Below, piece after piece: positions 48,467 to 49,460 of a DNA stretch of 49,460 nt. Both the position numbers and the translations under genes were made by a program. The notes beneath the pieces are model-generated. The model was not told the origin of the DNA. It saw only the letters and a list, made by a program, of their open reading frames with translations, and searched no databases. Within the stretch, counting starts at the first letter, position 1, and each line of letters begins with the position of its first letter. The DNA is from JBGPJO01 sp964348535 (GTDB taxonomy: Bacteria; Patescibacteriota; Minisyncoccia; Phycocordibacterales; JAKFXT01), in assembly GCA_964348535.1 (NCBI GenBank), contig CAYGDB010000001.1, forward strand, positions 1 to 49,460, written 5' to 3'.

Positions 48467-49460
48467 ATGGCTGAAAGTCTTATTTTACAAGGTAAAAAGT
48501 TTATCTCTTCCAGACGAGCTGCCGAGATAATAGGTTACACCAATGATTACATTGGGCAACTTTGTCGTGGCGGTAAAGTCAAGGCGCAATTAGTCGGCAG
48601 AAATTGGTATGTTGAGGAGCAATCCCTTTTTGCTCACAAGCTCGCAAACGGCAAAACCCCACTAAAAGTTTTTGATAATTTTCCAATCCCACCATCCAGT
48701 GAGGTTTCGGAAGTTTTTTATAAGTCTGAATACGCTCCATATCTTCCTGTTTTAAAATCAAAAGTTGAACTTCCCTCAAGCATATCATATAAGGACGCGC
48801 AAAAAACACTCTTACCATATCAAACGCTCGGCGTTATTTTTCGTTCCGAAACCGCTAAAAAAATAATCGCCCTTTCTCTGACAATTACCATTGTCTTCGG
48901 TAGCGCTTTTGCCAGCCAGTCGGAAGCGGCGCTTTCAAATTTGAATTCTTTTGGAAAGGGAACGATGGCTTTTGGAAAATCAATTGTTGACGGTGCCGAG
49001 TATGCTATCTTTGAACCTGAACTTGCTCTCTCTACTCTGGTTGAAATTTTTAATGATGCCGAAAAGAAAAGCGGTTCATTTTTAGCTTTCGCTTTTGATA
49101 GTGGCCTAAAATTATTTGCTCAAAATTGGAATAGTTTTGTTAATGACGGAAATAGCTTTTTGGCCACCAATATTACTTCGATAGAATTAGAAGAAATTCA
49201 AACAGAAGAAATTCAAAATACAAAATCTCTCTCTTCTAAAACCGAAAAGCCTCGGGCTCAATCACCTCTGGTTGTTACCGGCGTTACAAAAGTTGTGGAG
49301 CGTCTGACTGAGCGTGTCCTCTCCGGAGTTTCAAGTGAAGAGCTGGACCTCAGACTTCAACAAATCAACAACAAACTCTCAGGAGAAATCTACAGACTCT
49401 CTTCCGAAAACAACGGTCTCTCCGGCTATCCCTCCGGCCTCTTCACTGTGGCCTCCCAAG
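48467..49460 (+). CDS. HTH-domain protein with membrane anchor, 3' end outside the window
   Basis: An open frame of at least 331 codons starts at 48467 and runs off the end. Residues 1-55 form a MerR/excisionase-like helix-turn-helix (KKFISSRRAAEIIGYTNDYI, then GQLCRGGKVKAQLVGRNWYV). A hydrophobic segment lies near 130-152 (KKIIALSLTITIVFGSAFAS) and a polar, Ser/Asn/Glu-rich part follows. An HTH at the N terminus of a membrane-anchored, probably surface-exposed protein is a combination I recall as common in Parcubacteria, often with long repetitive C-terminal regions. Function unknown; the HTH may bind DNA or simply be a conserved cytoplasmic tail. The start is supported by the -10 box and by the duplicate upstream. 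Confidence 0.75.
   Translation, partial: MAESLILQGKKFISSRRAAEIIGYTNDYIGQLCRGGKVKAQLVGRNWYVEEQSLFAHKLANGKTPLKVFDNFPIPPSSEVSEVFYKSEYAPYLPVLKSKVELPSSISYKDAQKTLLPYQTLGVIFRSETAKKIIALSLTITIVFGSAFASQSEAALSNLNSFGKGTMAFGKSIVDGAEYAIFEPELALSTLVEIFNDAEKKSGSFLAFAFDSGLKLFAQNWNSFVNDGNSFLATNITSIELEEIQTEEIQNTKSLSSKTEKPRAQSPLVVTGVTKVVERLTERVLSGVSSEELDLRLQQINNKLSGEIYRLSSENNGLSGYPSGLFTVASQ

Noticed and set aside
48579..48818. Minus-strand frame of 79 codons
   Set aside because: It lies wholly within the plus-strand HTH-membrane gene, which has a promoter box, a domain match and continues to the window end.
1..49460. CRISPR arrays
   Set aside because: No regularly spaced direct repeats of 24-40 bp were seen; the repeats present are isolated palindromic elements.
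1..49460. tRNA and rRNA genes
   Set aside because: No T-loop GTTCRANYC with a matching acceptor stem and no rRNA-like segments were noticed in the gaps; a covariance search was not possible.
1..49460. Recoding of UGA as glycine (code 25)
   Set aside because: Many recognisable proteins end at UGA, often within ATGA overlaps, and none has an internal UGA at a conserved glycine.

Overview
The window is almost certainly a chromosomal segment of a Candidate Phyla Radiation bacterium (Patescibacteria, most likely a Parcubacteria-type lineage). The reasons are the AT-rich composition, tightly packed genes often joined by ATGA overlaps, near absence of Shine-Dalgarno sites, an Obg GTPase without its C-terminal domain, and a gene running off the right end that encodes an N-terminal helix-turn-helix joined to a membrane anchor, an architecture I associate with these genomes. 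UGA is used as a normal stop, so code 25 lineages are excluded. Taxonomy is inference; there is no rRNA in the window.

Bases 1-36.5 kb are one large surface-glycan locus. After a stand-alone cupin gene (95-568) comes a plus-strand run (662-17073) with four GT4 glycosyltransferases, two dolichyl/undecaprenyl-phosphate-type GT2 enzymes (one fused to a zinc ribbon and a methyltransferase), an exostosin-like GT47, two methyltransferases, a truncated nucleotide-sugar dehydrogenase, a UDP-glucuronate-decarboxylase-like SDR, a Gfo/Idh/MocA oxidoreductase, a GT-C-like membrane protein and a YfhO-family membrane protein. Next is a less compact, two-strand cassette (17155-30960) carrying neuB, neuC and neuA homologues for a CMP-activated nonulosonic (sialic-type) acid. 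It also holds a Wzx-type flippase, a second YfhO protein, a complete nucleotide-sugar dehydrogenase, a GT2, a cupin, an EamA-like transporter and two unassigned GT-B-like proteins that could be the missing transferases. The compact plus-strand style resumes at 30962-36485 with a GT-C transferase, a GT2, a methyltransferase, GtrA and an O-antigen ligase/polymerase with TPRs. Together these supply sugar building, lipid-linked donors (GT2 plus GtrA), GT-C transfer, flipping and polymerisation.

Bases 36.5-49.5 kb are mostly housekeeping: murB, secA, a CYTH protein, a Phd/RelE-type toxin-antitoxin pair, a minus-strand GT-C-like protein, a DedA protein, a frameshifted membrane/coiled-coil gene, a holin-like protein, obg and gatB. 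The gaps here are the richest in non-coding signal: a strong orphan promoter, hairpin repeats, a murB leader with two competing stems, a mini-gene for an 18-residue lysine-rich peptide with its own promoter and terminator, consensus DnaA boxes, and a duplicated broken 5' end of the last gene.

The most unusual observations are a palindromic repeat inserted in frame in a YfhO-family gene, with a relative in the murB-secA gap; a recurrent pattern of promoters placed so that mRNAs would be leaderless or nearly so; and two Shine-Dalgarno-bearing, GC-richer single-gene units that do not resemble their neighbours. All functional calls come from reading motifs; no database search was run.
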